Shown here: positions 1-11,732 of the stretch, piece by piece
Numbering within the stretch: position 1 is the stretch's first letter
How the letters are laid out: the number at the start of each line of letters is the position of its first letter
NCBI GenBank assembly: GCA_001600555.1
Contig: BCKH01000005.1
Span: 3,579,623-3,643,622 of the forward strand
DNA length: 64,000 nucleotides
Origin: Albophoma yamanashiensis
Taxonomy: Eukaryota; Ascomycota; Sordariomycetes; Hypocreales; Ophiocordycipitaceae
Direction of reading: 5' to 3'
Notes under the pieces: generated by a model
Databases searched by the model: none
Seen by the model: the letters and a program-made list of their open reading frames with translations, nothing else
What the model was told of the DNA's origin: nothing
Program-made: the position numbers and the translations under genes

Positions 1-127
1 CCGCCTCCGCCAATTGGTCCCGGCGCAACCACCGCCTCCACCACCGCCAACGTGCTGCCCTCTGGCTCGCGACGACAGCGTGCGGCTCGTCCCGGCGGCC
101 TTGCCTACACCACGCATGCATGCATTT

Positions 128-166
128 GCATGTGCCTGGATTGCATGTGCCTGAATTGCATGTGCC
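128..166. repeat. 15-bp tandem repeat, about 2.6 copies
   Basis: The unit GCATGTGCCTGRATT occurs twice in full (128-142, 143-157) and once in part (158-166). One base differs between the two full copies. This is a simple minisatellite with no visible function. Confidence 0.85.
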
Positions 167-180
167 AGACCAACAACAGA

Positions 181-204
181 CCCGTCCCGTCCCGTCCCGT
201 CCCT
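181..204. repeat. CCCGT pentanucleotide microsatellite
   Basis: Four perfect CCCGT units run from 181, followed by a partial unit. Ordinary simple repeat. Confidence 0.85.
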
Positions 205-684
205 TGCGTCGCACAGTCACGGCAGATGACGCGCAGGTGGCACGCGAAAGCGCCTTCGCTGGGCAAATCGTCAAGTCCCGTCAATAGCATTTTTCAACCA
301 TCATACTTCGTACCTATCCTGCGAAGCGCCCGTCGCCAAACAAGGCCGTACAAAACCCATTGCAAGACAGTATCAAGACAGTGACCTGCGCAGGGGGCAA
401 GCTGGAGCCAACCAATCCACGCGGCCAGAACAGCAGTGCGGTCCTCGTACAGCATCATTCAACAAACCCGCCGCCAAGAGGCATAGCCAACTCGCCCAAG
501 GCTGCAAAAAGCCGTCGTATCTTCGTCCCATCGTCGTCCCGTTCGTCCCTTGGTTAACCCGCTTGCCTTTGTTTGTACAACATTGGGTATAAAGCCGCCC
601 GATTGATCCTCCCAAACGCCGCCCTTCCGTGCCCACCCAACGCCGCCCACGCCAGTCCAAGTGACGCGCCCTTGTCGTGCGCGC

Positions 685-3381
685 CTATAACCCGGTTCCC
701 GCGACGCCCATTTCCGAACCGACCACCATCCCCACGCTGTCGGCCCCCGCGAACGAGTACTTGTCCATGGGGAACTCCTCCTCCGGTGTCCGTATGCCGA
801 TGCCGCTGTCGTCGTGTGGGTCGCCGCCGCCGCCGCTCACCCCCACGAGCGCCTGGTTGTTGTTCTGCGGCGGCGGAAACGGAGCCCGTCCCGGCTGCGT
901 CTGGGACACGTTCGACAGGTTCAGCTCCTCGCTGCCGCTGCTGTAGCGCGAGTTCTGTCGGCTCGTCTCTTTGATGGCCCCCTCGGGGTTCGCGTCGACG
1001 CTCTTGCTCGGTTGCTGGGCTCGTATCTTCATGAACCCGCCTTGTCCGGCGAGGAAGCACACCATCTCGTCCACCCACGTCTTGGTCACCCACCACGAGC
1101 CGAAGCTCTTACCCTGGGCTAGTGTGAGGTCCCTCATGACGGCCGTCCCGATCCTTTCTACACACCAGACGATATCCGTGTGAGGGGCGTACGGGAACCT
1201 GTCCGGGAGGCTCTGCAGGAAACCAACCCATCTATCCAGCACGTTTTGCCCCGTGGCGTTGGCGCCGCTGGTCTCGTCTGCCTGTCGCCCGCTTCGAGAG
1301 GCCACGTCTCCGTAGATCGTCAAGCATTCCACCTCCCACGGCACGTTGACGGGATCGAGCAGGTCGCGCATCTCCGTCACCAGCACATCCACCACGTCGT
1401 CCATCCCTCGCGTCGGTATGCACTCCGCCACCTTGCGCGCTCGAATCATGGTGATCCAGTCCAGATACATCTGATCGCGGTTCGCCGGGTTCGACAGCAT
1501 GTTGGCCGCCGCGTGTGCCGTGAGGTTGACTCGCAGGGCTCGATCCAGCAGTCCCGCAAATATGGCTGCGGGCGCCTCCTTGGCGGAGAGAACGTGCTGA
1601 GGCTGGCCCTGGAAGGACTCGCGGATGTGCGGCACCAGCCTCTCCGAGATGTTGCGAAGAGTGTCCAGCACGGGCTTGGGGACGACTTGCAGTGTCAGCC
1701 CGGAAATAATACTCATCATACGTTGATACAATACGTAGTCGCACCCCTCAATCCACGGCGCCAAGGCTGAGTTTCCAAAGAGCTTCTGCACCGGCATTGT
1801 GAGAGTTCCCTGAAATGAAGTATACAGGTGGAAGAAGGTCTTCTCTCGGCAGTACCTGATGCACTCGACCAGTGACGTGCAGTGCGATCGATACAAGGCC
1901 GACAGGGATTTGGCGGCGTCGGGGTCTGTCCCCGCGGGCAGGTATGCCTCGATGGGCGGCAGGGCGAGAGGGTCTGACTGCTGGACGCCCTGCTCGTCCG
2001 CCGCCGGGAATGCCAGCTCGAGCGGCGTTTTGGTGGAGGTCGAATGCATGTTGTCGAAGCTGCCGAGGTCAGGCTGGTTGTAAAGACTGTGAGATCTGCC
2101 TCTGGACTTGGGTTCGTCGCTCTGTTTTTGGCTGTGGCTGACAGCTTGAGGAGAGGGTAGCGAGCCGCGGCTCACCTTCCCGTTGGATTGCGATGGCCTG
2201 TTGAGATTCGTTAGCAACGCAAACACGTAGCGCTAGGATCCCCGCTGCGGCAGAACATACTGGGTATTCGCAAGGCCCCTCGTCTCCGGGAGCGGCCGCG
2301 GCACGGGCGGCTGAGACTCTCGTAAGTCCGGCTGGTCCTCTGCGAGGGCGAAGTTGACGTAGTGGTATTTGGACTCTCCTCGGACGCCCAGCCGGCGAGT
2401 CTTGAGCCCGGGGAAGAGCACTCTGACCAGCTTGCCGAAGCTGGCGGGGTTGAGCACGGTGATGCGCTCCGTCGCACAGCGCGATGCGTAATTTGCGTAG
2501 ACGCGACCTCGGGGCACGGAGCCTTTTCCCTTGGAGCAAACGGAGTTGATCCTGCAGCCACGGGTCAGTACGGATGTCAAGCTGCCCAGGACGAATCGGG
2601 ACTCACCAAAGCATGGCGAAGACCTGACGGGTGCGCTCCGAGTTGGGCCCTCGCTCGTTCCCGTGAAGCTCCAGGGCGACCTCCTGGAGCTTGCGGTGCC
2701 GGTTTGCGCCGAAGAGCTGTCGCATCTCGAGCTCATTGTTGGCGCTGGATCTCGTGGCAGGCTTTGCCCCTGCTATGCCGGCCATCGAGTCGCCGTCGCC
2801 GTCATCATCGCGGTCCAACATCTGGCTCTCACCCTCGGTGAAGCTCACGTTGCCGCCGTACTGCTCAGACGGAAGCGGGTGCCTGGCCATGTGGTGCTGC
2901 TGGTGCTGGTGCTGTTGCTGGTGCTGCTGATGCTGCTGATACGGCATGTGGTGATGCGCCATGGGCGCCGTCATTGAACCGTCCATGGCAAATTCGTGGT
3001 TGGCAGATTGCATGTGGGTCGCAGCCTGCAGGATCATGTCCTCGGGTGATAGCTGGGAGCCCGAGTTGATTCCCTTGTCGTGCGAGTGCTCGCTGGGGAT
3101 CCATTGCCCGGCATACATGCCAGGGCTGTCCGTGAAGCCAGACTGGTCCATGTTGGGCTGTGTGGTGGCGCTGTGGACCGACGTGGTTGAAGCGCGGGAC
3201 TGCGGTCGCTTCCTCGACTTGGCTGCAGCGGCAGCAGCGGCGGCGGCTGCGGGACCTCGCGCCCCGGGGTTTTCTGTTGCAAAGAGAGAGTCAGCCGGTT
3301 CCTTGGACGAAAGGAAGGCCGTCCAGCATGTTCCGTCCGGTGACAGCTGTGCGGCGTGCGTGAGAACGAACCTTGTTCCAT
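685..3381 (-). CDS. RFX1: RFX-family transcription factor (Crt1/RFX1 type)
   Basis: Sequence-specific winged-helix DNA-binding protein. Fungal members (yeast Crt1/Rfx1, Acremonium CPCR1) act in DNA-damage repression, cell-cycle control, morphology and secondary metabolism. Four exons fit: 3381-3372, 3273-2607, 2551-2261, 2197-685, giving 826 aa, close to the family length. The introns have GT/AG ends, and the last one has GTATGT and GCTAAC signals. The RFX DNA-binding domain spans about residues 222-300, with the hallmarks VPRGRVYANY, NPASFGKLVR and TRRLGVRGESKYHY split over exons 2-3. A poly-Ala run (about residue 12) and a Gln/His-rich run (about 120) precede it. The long C-terminal part (exon 4) is the conserved RFX dimerisation-type region followed by a Ser/Pro-rich tail. 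The ten-base first exon is the least certain part; its ATG at 3381 joins in frame to the Ala-rich exon. Confidence 0.9.
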
Positions 3382-4661
3382 GCTGATGGTGCACTGTTGT
3401 GATCGACGTTAGGCGAACCTGCGGGCTACCGAACAACAAACATTGGCCGGACAGGCGCAGTCCGACAGCACGAGCAAAAAAAAAAGCGAAGCGATGGAAG
3501 TAAAAGGAATCGACGTCCGGCGCAGTGTCGTCGATGCTGGCGCAGAGGGCCCGTCAAGCGCGCGCTTGCAGTATTGCTCGACGGCCGATGTCGACTTGCG
3601 GCTGGTTGTTGTGGTTGTTTTCCTGTTGCGAGGCCAACGGCTGGTGGAGGTGAAAAGAAAAGCACGGGGACAGCGGGCAGGTGACTTGGGGCGGTACGTA
3701 CCGCCCAGCAGCGGCCCGCCCGGACCAAAACAAATGTGTTATTGTTGTGTTATGTCAGCACGAACGGAGGCTAATTACCGGGAATTCCACGTCGGCGGGC
3801 TCTGAGCGACCAACGGCGGGGAGCCTGCCACAGAGCAGCGAACAGCTGTCGGCAGCAGCAGAGAGCTAGCAATGGTAGGTAATTGCTGTTATTTCATCTT
3901 CCCCATCGTATCATATTGTTTCCATATCCAAGCGGCTGCTACAAAACTTGCAGCTCCCTCGGGCTCGAGCTTCCCCGTTGCCATTCCAGCTGCAGACTGC
4001 GTAGGTAAATAGCTGCAAGATGTGCGGCTCCCGCTGAACGAGCTCGCTGCGGACGCATGGGCGCAGACGGGCACTTTTAGGCTTGCAGCCTTCTTGTCGC
4101 ATCCACGCTACTCCGGCCAAGTGATTGCCAGCTCATGCTGTGCGACTCCAGTGAGCCGACTTGCGGCCAAAACAAATAAGCGCCTACCTAGGTACCTAAT
4201 TACCTGCTGCACTCGTGTCCTTGTTTGCCCTGCTCGCCCTGCTTGCTTGCTGCGAGGGAGCATCGGCGGCTCGCAATCTGGCCGCGGAATATCCGACCCC
4301 TGTCGTCATCGCTAGGGCCCAAGTACACGGCGCCCAGTGGCTCCCCGTAGGGCACATGTGCCGTAACAGCCCCGCTATCTGGCTGATTTGGCCAGATCTT
4401 GGAACACGCACGTCAGTCCGTCGCACGGGCCACTACCTCCCGTCGCAGCCTTTCAAGCTTCTTCCGACTCCGCGCTTCCACGCCACTGACGCCGATTCAA
4501 CGTCTCCCACGTCCACATCACCACCTTGCTCTGCCTGCTCTGCCTCCGCTACAACCGCGTCGCAACAACTGTCCGTAGTCAAGCAGCCATCGCTTGTGCC
4601 GCCGTCGCATCGCCGCATCTCGCCGTCTCTCCCGCCCGCATCCGAGCTTCCGCTTCCCAAG
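3382..4661. promoter_or_regulatory. Divergent intergenic region between RFX and YOP1
   Basis: The two genes start 1.28 kb apart and point away from each other, so this must contain both promoters. It has no supported open frame. A TACCTAGGTACCTAATTACC-like run near 4185-4205 is the kind of TAGGTA-rich word common in hypocrealean promoters. A pyrimidine-rich stretch precedes the YOP1 start. Confidence 0.6.
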
Positions 4662-5348
4662 ATGTCCGCACAGGAAAGAGCCCAGAACTACCTCAGCACC
4701 CTCGACAGGGAGGTCCGTTGACCATCGCATGAACCCCCGCAAAGCTCAAGACGCCGGCTAACGAGAAAACCAGCTGTCCAAGTACCCGGTGTTCAACAAC
4801 ATCGAGAAGACTGCGGGCGTGCCCAAGGCCTACGCTGTCATCGGTGTCGGTGCCCTCTACTTCTTCCTCATCATCTTCAATCTCGGTGGCCAGCTTCTCA
4901 CCAACCTGGCCGGCTTCGTCATCCCCGGGTACTACTCGCTCAATGCGCTTTTCACCACCAACAAGGAAGACGATACCCAGTGGTTGACGGTACGGTTCCC
5001 TGGCGCACAAGATGGACCCGTTGCCGCCGCGCATGCTGACGTCGTTGCAGTACTGGGTTGTCTTTGCCTTCTTCACCGTGGCTGAGAGCTTCATCAACAT
5101 TGTCTACTGGTTCCCCTTTTACTTCGTCTTCAAGTTTGTCTTCCTCCTGTGGCTGTCGCTGCCCGTCTTCCGGTATGTCTCCCTGAATTACCGCCGACGC
5201 GGAACAGTCACTAATCGCTCGTCGCAGTGGTGCCGAGATCATCTTCAAGTCCTTCATGGCTCCCACTCTTGGCCGATACTTCCAGCAGCCCAGCTCGACC
5301 GCTGCGGGCGTGCGCTCCAAGACTGGCGGCCTCGACAAGTCCGAGTAA
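4662..5348 (+). CDS. YOP1: Yop1/DP1 (REEP/HVA22) ER-membrane-shaping protein
   Basis: Reticulon-like protein that inserts hydrophobic hairpins into the ER membrane to curve tubules; it interacts with Yip1/Rab GTPases in yeast. Exons 4662-4712, 4774-4989, 5051-5172 and 5228-5348 join to 169 aa, essentially the usual fungal length. Introns have clean GT/AG ends and a GCTAAC branch point in the first. The sequence shows the family pattern: a short polar N-terminus (MSAQERAQNYL), YPVFNNIEK, a double hydrophobic hairpin ending in FVIPGYYSLNAL, then the TB2/DP1 signature DDTQWLTYWVVFAFFTVAES, a second hairpin, and a basic polar tail. No oddities. Confidence 0.95.
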
Positions 5349-6206
5349 ACCGAGGACGCCTCACCCGCCTCGTCGCACGGCGCCTGGGACCCCACTGCCT
5401 GCGTGCTAAAATTTCAACTGTCGAGCCAGGCGCTGATGGTGGTGACGAGCAATAGAGAAACTGGAGCTGTGAATATCATGGATGAGCTACAACCGCCGCA
5501 TGCACATCTTGAGCTTGACATGGCGGGATGGACCTGGGGATGAAGCCAGGGGCCCAAGAGATTTGCTTTGTACATTCTTGGATCTAGGTGCTCGAACGGC
5601 GCAATGAACGGCTTGTCTCTGTAACTGGGGAGAGGGTTTGAGGAACGGGGTTGTTATGATGCGGCTGTCTGCGATAGCTGCGGGATCGTGAGAGCTGAAT
5701 GGCGGAGCTCCGCATTGCGCATGTCGCTCGCTGTACAAGTTGAGCCTTGCCGAAAGGCGCGGCGTCCCATCATGAATCCATTTGGCGAACGAGCCCCCGT
5801 CGTGTTCCCGCGTGAGAGGTGCTGTTCTGTGGGCGCCTGGCATCGCGCTGATCGTGTGGCTGTGCCAAGAGCTCGCAGCTGCTGCGCCATGTCCCAAAAC
5901 GGCAAGCGGCCCTGAGCCGCCGCGTGCCTGCTGCAGTCAGCAATCCGGTCGCACCAAGCTTGTGAAACGCCTGCTCAAACGCCGCCTCGACCAACTCACG
6001 GAGCCTCCCCCAGCCGTTTTCCAGATCCCTCAGCGAGACCCGTCTCGTCCCCGCCATCCAACTCACCATGATTGCGCGCGACCGACGACGGGTTCAGCAT
6101 CGAGCATAAGCGCGCGTCCGGCGCCAGGAACAGGCGAACCAACCGCGGCTGCGGCCGGTGCAGCTGACGCCAGTTTGTCCCTGGAGGGCATACGCGGCTG
6201 TCCAAC
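5349..6206. other. Intergenic, YOP1 3' flank and MID1 promoter
   Basis: No supported gene. The frames on both strands are short and mutually overlapping. Both neighbours run on the plus strand, so this is the YOP1 3' UTR followed by the MID1 promoter and 5' UTR. Confidence 0.6.
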
Positions 6207-8134
6207 ATGCAACTGAGCCCCTTGCAATCGCGGCTCGCGGCCTCGCTCGCGGCCTCGCTGTTCCTCTTGGCGCTGTATTTGCTACTCCTCTCGCCCAACG
6301 TCGCCCTCGCTGCGGAGCTGCCTCTCGACTCCGACGACGTGCAAGACGGGGCCCACGATGCCGGCAGCGTGCTTCGGGCAACGACGTTCTACGAGCCGGA
6401 CTTCGATCTTTTCGACCGCAGCATAATTGGGCGAGCGCCGCCAGGCGTGACGACCCTCGAGAGCGATAAGCCCAAGGCGCTCAATCTTCAGCCAGGCACG
6501 ACGGCGTGCTACCTCGTCGAGAAAAGTACCATATTCGGAAGCAGTGGCTCTGGCAACGCCCCCAGGGCAGTCGGCGAAAGAGCTGGCACCAGCACTGGCG
6601 CCGCCTCATCACAACCCTCGAACACAGCGTCGCGGACGCTCTATCTGTCTGCGAACGCTTGCCTGCAACCGCGCTTTGCCGGGGCGAGCAGCAAGGGATC
6701 GAGCCCTCCGCAGCTGATTCTCTCTGTCACCAATTCTACCGAGGCTGCATGCACCAAGCTCTCGGCGAACCCGAAAGACCCGGGGGTTACTCTGTTTGAG
6801 GAGGGCGCGGCCACGTACAGCTTCAACGCGACTGGCGACATCTACGTTGGCATTACCGCACCAAACGTCTCGTCAGACTTCCAAGGAGTGTACAACTTTG
6901 AAGTGGCCGCGTCGCTGACCGATTACTTCCATAAATACCAGCAAGGGAGTGCCGCTGAACTCTTGTGGATGGACAGTGACTCGACCTCTGCGCTGCTTGT
7001 CACCAGGAACCTGACGGAGAACCAAGAGGATGTGCCGTGGATCATGAACCAGGAGCCACCGTACGAGCTGTTCGTCAGCAACAAGGATTCAACGGCCACC
7101 AACGGGCTGAAACGCTCTGCCTGCGGACTGCAGAATACCGCCCAGATCGCGGCCAACAAGTTGAGCAATGGCATGTCGAATAGCCCAGTCAGAACTGGCA
7201 TGACTCTCAGGGGACCGGGCAGCTTCCCCAAGCAACAGTTTTACTTTGTTTCCCTCAATGCGAGCTCGCATTATTCTGGAATCCTCGTCAAGAACTCGAA
7301 CGTTTCCACCAGCCAGAAGAGACAAGTGGACGGCTCCGGACCTGGTAGCATTGTCTTTGAAGCCACGGAGTTCCAGACAGCTTCGAGTAGGTCAAACCCG
7401 ATGTCGCGAATTGGTGGGCACGCGAGCTCTCTGACACATGAACAGGTTCGAATTGCAAGGTGATTACGGATCTCGAGTTCTGCAACGAGGTCCAGTACGC
7501 GGTGCCCGGGAACGACAAGCTGTTCAACAGCACGGCGCTCGCGAAGACTTACGACGATTACGCTAAAGCCATGTACGCCAGCTTCGAAACGGTCATGATG
7601 CAGATACAATGCGAGGCACCAAACACGTCTCTGTATTCGCTGGCGAGAAATTGCGATGATTGCAGGGCGGCCTACAAAAAGTGGCTCTGCACCGTGGCCA
7701 TACCGCGCTGTGAAGACTTCGCGAGCAGCAACCGATTCGCCGTCACGCGCAACGCTGGACAAGCGTTCCCGAACGGAACCCTGCTGTCGGATGACGTGAG
7801 AAACCCGCTGGTCGCGCTGCCGTACTATAACGCCTCTCGGAACCCGTTCATCGACTCGACCGTGAAACCGGGTCCGTACAAAGAGATCCTGCCATGCGAG
7901 GACGTCTGCTACGAGGTCGTTCAGAGCTGCCCGGCCAAGATTGGCTTTACTTGTCCTCGCCCGCACCACGCGAGCTTCCAGTACAGTTATGGGCAGCGAG
8001 AGACGAACGGCTCTACGGTGGCATGCAACTATCCTGGCGAGGCGAGAACCCCCATGAGCGCAGCCCGGAATTTGCTGCCAGACTTGGTTCTGCTGAGCGG
8101 CATCTCCCTGGTGGCAGCCACACTGTTGAGCTGA
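6207..8134 (+). CDS. MID1: Mid1-type stretch-activated calcium channel subunit
   Basis: Plasma-membrane/ER glycoprotein that partners the Cch1 pore in low-affinity calcium influx, needed for mating or hyphal growth under stress. Two exons, 6207-7386 and 7446-8134, joined across a 59-nt intron, give 622 aa. An N-terminal hydrophobic segment (about residues 13-33) fits a signal/anchor sequence. Many NxS/T sequons lie in the middle. The C-terminal half is the conserved Mid1 Cys-rich region: NCKVITDLEFCNEVQYAVP at the exon junction, then RNCDDCRAAYKKWLC, IPRC and CEDVCYEVVQSCPAKIGFTC. A hydrophobic C-terminal stretch ends the protein. All expected features are present; the intron falls just before the Cys-rich domain. 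Confidence 0.93.
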
Positions 8135-9786
8135 ATTGACTCGGGGAATGATCTCGGATGGGTGAGACGCGCGGGAAGAGGACTGCAGCTGGTGAGGTCG
8201 GGCGGCGCAAACGTCCGTTGCGGCCAGCTGATGTTACCGCCGAGGAGTTGCTGCATGAAAACAAAAGATACTCTTGAGAACAGCAGGCGACTGGGAGAAT
8301 CAACGAAACCCCATGGTCCGCAGGGGCCAACCTGCCTTAGTGGGCCGGTGTCTTGAGCGGAATTTCGCATTGATGACCAGCCGAACGAACGCGCCGAGCA
8401 TGCCCAATTCGGAGGACCGGGGATCTTTCTTCGGTTGACATGATGAGACGCATATATGACAAACCTAGACGGAGAAATAGAGATGGACGGTAAGGACATT
8501 GGCACCTGCAACTCGACCTCGAGGTGTGTGTGTGTGTGGGTGCGTGTGCCACACGACCGCCATCGAACTACGAATCGCATTTCCAGCGCACTAGTTGTAC
8601 ATAATTATAATTTGGATGCGGAGTTGCATTTTGAATCAAGCAGCAAAATACAAACAATACACATGATACGCCCCCGCCCCCCGCAACTTCCAAGAATGCA
8701 GGTGCAACTTGCAAAAAAGAAGCTCGCCGCCACCGACCTCAGGACCCAAGGATGCGTCACCCCCGAGAAGACACTTGTCTTGTAGTCATTGCACCCGCCT
8801 CGTGATGCTAACCCGGCTCCGGCAGGTTTTTGGATCCAAGATCGGGGGTCGAACCCGTGACCTTGGGACCTGCCGGGAGGAAGGCTGCGGCGAGAAGCCA
8901 GCCGACTGGGCCAAATCGGCCCTTGGCCTCAGCCGGCTGGCTTGTTGGGAGCAGTCCTGCTGTTGGGGGGTATAAGGCTACGGGCAGCTCGGGTGCAGTG
9001 AATCAGCGACTGCTGGGGGTGCTCGCGGCCGTTCAGGGCACCAAGGGCACCGCGAGGGTGGTGAACAGCGGTTGAACAGCTGCCGAACAGCTTGGGGGGA
9101 ACACGCTAGGCTCTGGAGAGCCTCCCACAAGAAGAAATTTTACGAAAAGAACAGATAGGTAGACAACGGATGCTTGCCGGAATGAGCCCCTTGATGGTTC
9201 CAAGAGCATGTGTATCGCGCGGTCAGGATGCCAAAGTTGATGGCAGCGCTTGCTCTGACGTTGCCGCAGGGGAGATGTTGAAGCTGCTGGAGCAAACATT
9301 AACATCTGACCGTGCAAGATACTTGTGATCTTGCACGGATATTATCAGGCCCAATTCTTGCAGGCATCGGCGAGATGCGTCTATTCGCGCTTGCGATCAA
9401 TGAGTGGCGGAGTTGAATGACTTATATTACTACTAGTTACTGCTGGAATTTAGCATTGAAAGATCTCAAGCAGCTGCCAGGACATGCTTCTGCATGCGGA
9501 GATGTATGCGTCAGTTAACCAGAATGAGCTTGGCTGGAGGACAGGCACTTGGATAGTAAACGGGCCTGGACAATACACTCGGCGCTGGTGTGGGACTCGC
9601 GGAGGTAGAGCTGCCGTTGAAACAAACTCCCGCCCTCAGATCCCGCGGGGGTGTGGTGGGGTCAACTATCGCCATCAAACGCCGAAGCCATCGGCAAATG
9701 ATGCATCCATAACCTTGCCATTCTCCCTTGGTACGACCTTCAGAGTGTCATTCGCAACGGAATCATTCATGCTCACTGGGCCCAAA
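8135..9786. other. Intergenic, no supported gene
   Basis: About 1.65 kb with no coding signal. It includes a short GT microsatellite (about 8523-8551) and a tRNA-like sequence on the minus strand (about 8845-8940) that I could not fold into a normal tRNA. The right end carries the promoter of the dehydrogenase gene. Confidence 0.55.
8523..8551. repeat. GT microsatellite
   Basis: A run of GTGTGTGTGTG with one interruption (GGTGC) and a short continuation. Simple repeat in intergenic DNA. Confidence 0.8.
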
Positions 9787-10933
9787 ATGAAGACTTTCAC
9801 TCTGCAGAACTTGGACAATAACGTGCAGGGCCGCCTGGCCTTGGTCACCGGATCGACGTAGGTGGACCTGAGTGATTCAGAGCGGAACAACGCGACTGAC
9901 ACGACATGTCGTCTGGATGCAGTGGAGGAATCGGGTCCGCCTGCGCCAGGACGTTGGCTGCTGATGGATGCGACGTCGCGCTGCACTATTCGTCCAGCGA
10001 GGTAAGATGCTCCTCGTGGGCGGCGCAAGGCAAGAGAACCAACGCCAACGCTTCTCGCAGGAAAAAGCCGAGCTGCTCGCCAGAGAGCTCAAGGAAAGGC
10101 ACGCGTCCCAGATCTTCGTAACCGTCAGGGCGGACCTCTCCTCCCGCGACGCCACCCGCAGCCTCGTCCCCGACGTGCTCCAGCACGATGCCATCAAGGG
10201 CAAGCACGCGGCCGTGTCCGTCCTGGTCGCCAACGCGGGCCTCGGCCGCCGCATCCGCGACGTGGCGGACATCGGCGAGGACGACTGGGACGACATCATG
10301 GAGGTCAACGCGCGCAGCCAGTTCGTCGTGACCAAGGCGTGCGCCGAGGGCATGCGCGCCCAGGGCTGGGGCCGCGTGGTGCTGGTCGGCAGCATCGCGA
10401 GCCGGGGCGGCGGCATCAACGGGTGCCACTACGCGGCGTCCAAGGGGGCCATGACGTCGATGGGGCTGAACCTGGCGACGCTGCTGGCGCCGGAGGGCGT
10501 CACGGTGAATATAGTGAGCATCCCATTGGAGTCGTGTGAGGGGGCGAGAGCTTACACGCAACGCAACTCTAGGTCCAGCCCGCCATGATCGGAGCGACGG
10601 GCATGATCCCGGACCCAAAGTCAAGGTGCGCACCCGCCAGCATGAACATGCCGGTCCAAGTTCCACTGACCAGACGGACCAGGACGTGGAAGAGCACCGA
10701 CAGCATAGAGGAGCTCAAGGCCGCCGATCCGGGCCTCGGGATCGCGGCGAGCGTGCCGGTGCACCGGCTGGGCATGCCGGAAGAGGTGGCCAACGTGGTG
10801 TCCATGTATGAGCGTTTCCCCCCATGATGGGTCGTCCTGACTGTGCGGCTGTGCTGACGTGTTTTAACACAGGTTTGCGAAAACGGGGTACATGACAGGG
10901 CAGGAGGTGTTGCTGACGGGTGGGTTGAAATGA
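9787..10933 (+). CDS. Short-chain dehydrogenase/reductase, FabG-like
   Basis: NAD(P)H-dependent classical SDR; substrate unknown, closest in style to fungal 3-oxoacyl-ACP-reductase-like proteins. Proposed exons: 9787-9857, 9923-10001, 10061-10513, 10573-10625, 10683-10805, 10873-10933 (279 aa). The splices restore the cofactor motif TGSTGGIGSA (about residues 21-30) and the C-terminal TGYMTGQEVLLTGG. Active-site residues are visible: VANAG near 106-110, Ser161, Tyr174 and Lys178 (YAASK). The 57-nt segment 10626-10682 has intron-like ends but is also in frame, so it could be coding; removing it fits the family better. A second ATG lies 18 bases upstream at 9769. No functional partner is adjacent. 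Confidence 0.82.
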
Positions 10934-11732
10934 CATTTCCGGCTCGGGAGCGGACGAGGCTAGGAGATCGTCGGCATTTACTCCGTAGAGTCTGCGCACT
11001 TGGAAAGGTTTAGCGATATGACGTAGCCATTAATTTAACCACCACATATGACCAAGTGATATTTCCCGGGTCCTGGCCACCATGGATTCATGGTTGTCGC
11101 GCCGGGTCCGAGCGAGCCCGCTGTGCTGTTGCCCGTCCACCCGTCTTCCTCGACCCGCGCCTCTCTCCTGTAGTCCTACCTCAGGATGAGATGGTCTTCA
11201 AATAAACGAAGAAAGCGAAAAGATTAGAGACTCTAATATCTACGACGCTTCAATACGTTATGTACGCACAGACTTGCCTCAAAGGTCGACTACATGTAAC
11301 GATCTCCAATGGTGTGGCATATACCACGGTCCCAGACCGCAGGCAGTAAACCCGCTGGCAGGCAGGCCGCAACCAAGCCCATCCCCTTACTACAGTCATC
11401 CATAAGTCCATTTCACCTATACTTGTCTTCATATCTTCGAACTGGGCTTGGCATAAGTGTGATCAGCACTCGTGAAAGCGCGGCACATTTTGAGCGCCAC
11501 CTCTCCTTGAGCTTGAGCACCACTTCGCACCAAGCTGATGTAGGAGATCCTGACTATTTTATATAGGCTACGTAGCGTAGAGACTTAGGTTTTATTATGA
11601 TGCGAAACATCAGATGTATAAGCATATTACTAATTAACCTAGGCTAATAGTCGGACCGAGCCCGACTGTTGTTGTTTCTCGACTTTGCCTCCGACCGACA
11701 CTTCGCGCTCCCAACATTGTCCCTCCACGAAC
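10934..11732. other. Intergenic, AT-rich
   Basis: No supported gene. Composition shifts to AT-rich at about 11560-11650, marking the left edge of the accessory compartment. Confidence 0.55.

Larger units (their letters stand above)
1..684. other. Intergenic / 3' flank of the RFX gene
   Basis: No gene is supported here. The open frames are short, overlap on both strands and resemble nothing I recognise. The stretch holds two small tandem repeats (listed separately) and C-rich low-complexity sequence at the left edge. It is probably the 3' untranslated region and terminator of the RFX gene plus spacer. Confidence 0.6.

Noticed and set aside
685..1096. Several minus and plus frames over the RFX C-terminus
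   Set aside because: Shadow frames; only the RFX frame continues across the introns and carries the family domain.
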